This document shows, one piece after another, positions 6,451-7,129 of a DNA stretch of 7,129 bases. Within the stretch, counting starts at the first letter, position 1. The number at the start of each line of letters is the position of its first letter. Made by a program: the position numbers and the translations under genes. The notes under the pieces are model-generated. The model ran no database searches. It was not told the DNA's origin and saw only the letters and a list, made by a program, of their open reading frames with translations. The DNA lies in NCBI GenBank assembly GCA_938010795.1, contig CALLVB010000036.1:1-7129 (forward strand), read 5' to 3'. Source of the DNA: Minisyncoccota bacterium (GTDB lineage: Bacteria; Patescibacteriota; Minisyncoccia; Phycocordibacterales; GCA-2747955).

Positions 6451-6472
6451 AAAAAGGCGCTTGCGCGCCTTT
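6451..6472 (-). terminator. Intrinsic terminator after rpsG, GNRA tetraloop
   Basis: On the minus strand an 8-bp stem AAAGGCGC / GCGCCTTT closes a GCAA tetraloop (GNRA class) and ends in a run of five T. It lies 3 nt after the rpsG stop. This is the most GC-rich and most stable-looking hairpin of the window. Confidence 0.9.
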
Positions 6473-6475
6473 CTA

Positions 6476-6946
6476 CTACCATGCAAAGTGGGCAAATGCT
6501 TTGTTAGCTTCGGCCATCTTGTGGGTATTAATCTTTTTAGTCACTGCAGTTCCTTCACCTTTTGATGCAAGAATTAATTCAGCTGCAAGACGTTCTGACA
6601 TTGCTGATCCTTTTCCAGATCGTGCAGAATCAATAATCCATCTCATAGCCAGCGATAATTGTCTTTCAACCTTAACTGGTACAGGAACTTGATAGTTAGC
6701 TCCTCCAACTCGTCTAGATTTAACTTCAAGCTCTGGTCCAGCCTGCCTAAGTGCTTCTTCAAAAATGGCTAGAGGTTCTTTTACACCTTCTTTATCTTTA
6801 ATGATGTCCATCGCTCCATAAACAATCTTTTCAGCAGTGTTTTTCTTTCCATCAAGCATGATGTAATTAATAAACTGAGAAACTTTTTTAGAGTTATATA
6901 CTCGGTCTTCAGTTATATTATTGATTTTTTTGTGTGGTCTTCGCAT
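6476..6946 (-). CDS. rpsG: 30S ribosomal protein S7
   Basis: S7 is the primary 16S rRNA-binding protein that starts assembly of the 30S head and lines the E site. The gene encodes 156 residues, normal length. Family hallmarks are FINYIMLDGKKNTAEKIVYG (25-44), VKSRRVGGANYQVPVPV (75-91), ALAMRW-like SLAMRWIIDSAR (97-108) and the C-terminal KMAEANKAFAHFAW (143-156). It follows rpsL by 22 nt in the usual str order. No Shine-Dalgarno sits at the correct distance: the only AGGAG lies about 30 nt upstream, inside the last codons of rpsL. A TATAAA hexamer (6958-6953) ends 6 nt before the ATG. In E. coli S7 represses its own operon; whether that holds here cannot be seen. The stop is TAG and a strong terminator follows at once. 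Confidence 0.98.
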   Translation of the reverse strand: MRRPHKKINNITEDRVYNSKKVSQFINYIMLDGKKNTAEKIVYGAMDIIKDKEGVKEPLAIFEEALRQAGPELEVKSRRVGGANYQVPVPVKVERQLSLAMRWIIDSARSGKGSAMSERLAAELILASKGEGTAVTKKINTHKMAEANKAFAHFAW

Positions 6947-6968
6947 AGTATTTTTATAAATCTAGTTA

Positions 6969-7129
6969 TTATTCTCCTTTAGGTCTCTTAACTCCGTACT
7001 TAGATCGTCCACCCTTTCTACCATCAACACCTTGTGCATCAAGTTTACCTCGGACTACTGTATATCGAACGTTAATATCCTTAACTCGACCTCCACGAAC
7101 CATTACCACCGAGTGCTCTTGTAAATTGT
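6969..7129 (-). CDS. rpsL: 30S ribosomal protein S12 (partial, C-terminal 52 residues)
   Basis: S12 sits at the decoding centre and controls tRNA selection accuracy. Only the last 52 residues are inside the window; the gene begins beyond the right edge. The visible part starts NLQEHSVVMVRGGRVKD, a hallmark of S12, and ends RSKYGVKRPKGE before a TAA stop. The loop that normally reads KDLPGVRYH reads KDINVRYT: the Pro-Gly pair (P90, G91 in E. coli) is replaced by a single Asn, one residue shorter. The Lys and Asp equivalent to K87 and D88 (the RimO-modified Asp) are kept. The reading frame around it is clean and the codons are ordinary, so a sequencing error is unlikely. First gene of the local str-like order rpsL-rpsG-fusA. 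Confidence 0.96.
   Translation of the reverse strand, partial: NLQEHSVVMVRGGRVKDINVRYTVVRGKLDAQGVDGRKGGRSKYGVKRPKGE

Noticed and set aside
6972..6982. AGGAG in the last codons of rpsL as a Shine-Dalgarno site for rpsG
   Set aside because: It lies about 30 nt upstream of the rpsG ATG, far beyond the working distance, and simply encodes KGE at the S12 C-terminus.
1..7129. CRISPR arrays, insertion sequences, attachment sites or prophage genes
   Set aside because: No spaced direct repeats, terminal inverted repeats, transposase, integrase or cas-like proteins were seen on either strand.

Overview
The window reads as a compact, AT-rich bacterial core-genome segment. It has seven protein genes plus one further partial gene at the right edge, short intergenic gaps, and no sign of mobile elements, CRISPR or RNA genes. 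Several traits fit a Patescibacteria/CPR-type (candidate phyla radiation) organism: overlapping or tightly packed genes, no Shine-Dalgarno motifs ahead of the start codons, small unrecognised membrane proteins beside core genes, and a str locus (rpsL-rpsG-fusA) broken into separate units. This placement is an inference from style and from general resemblance of the proteins, not a database result. The standard genetic code works throughout: the conserved genes have no in-frame TGA, and all visible stops are TAA or TAG.

Left part (1-1579): a mechanosensitive channel gene of the MscS family runs leftward off the window edge. It diverges from dprA, the single-stranded-DNA/RecA loader used in natural transformation. 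The 79-bp gap holds two back-to-back promoters whose -10 boxes lie exactly 6 nt from each start codon, so both mRNAs are probably leaderless.

Middle (1560-3576): on the minus strand, an 85-residue three-helix membrane protein overlaps by 8 nt the start of a class B penicillin-binding protein (PBP2/MrdA type). The pair looks like a remnant of an mreD-mrdA cell-elongation operon. The PBP gene's 3' end overlaps the 3' end of dprA by 20 nt.

Right part (3592-7129), all on the minus strand in order of transcription: rpsL (S12, C-terminal part only), rpsG (S7), a strong GNRA-loop terminator, a 191-bp gap, an unrecognised 125-residue membrane-anchored protein, a terminator, the fusA promoter and a leader with a hairpin, fusA (EF-G), then another terminator. 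Gene order matches the classical str operon, but two extra transcription boundaries and one extra gene are inserted.

The most interesting observations are these: (i) a recurrent -10-like box at a fixed 6-nt distance from start codons, implying widespread leaderless initiation; (ii) a strong preference for the normally poor arginine codon CGA in fusA, not shared by dprA; (iii) an S12 decoding-site loop that lacks the near-universal Pro-Gly; (iv) a structured fusA leader; and (v) the unknown anchored protein inside the str locus. No clearly new multi-gene defence or mobile system was seen.
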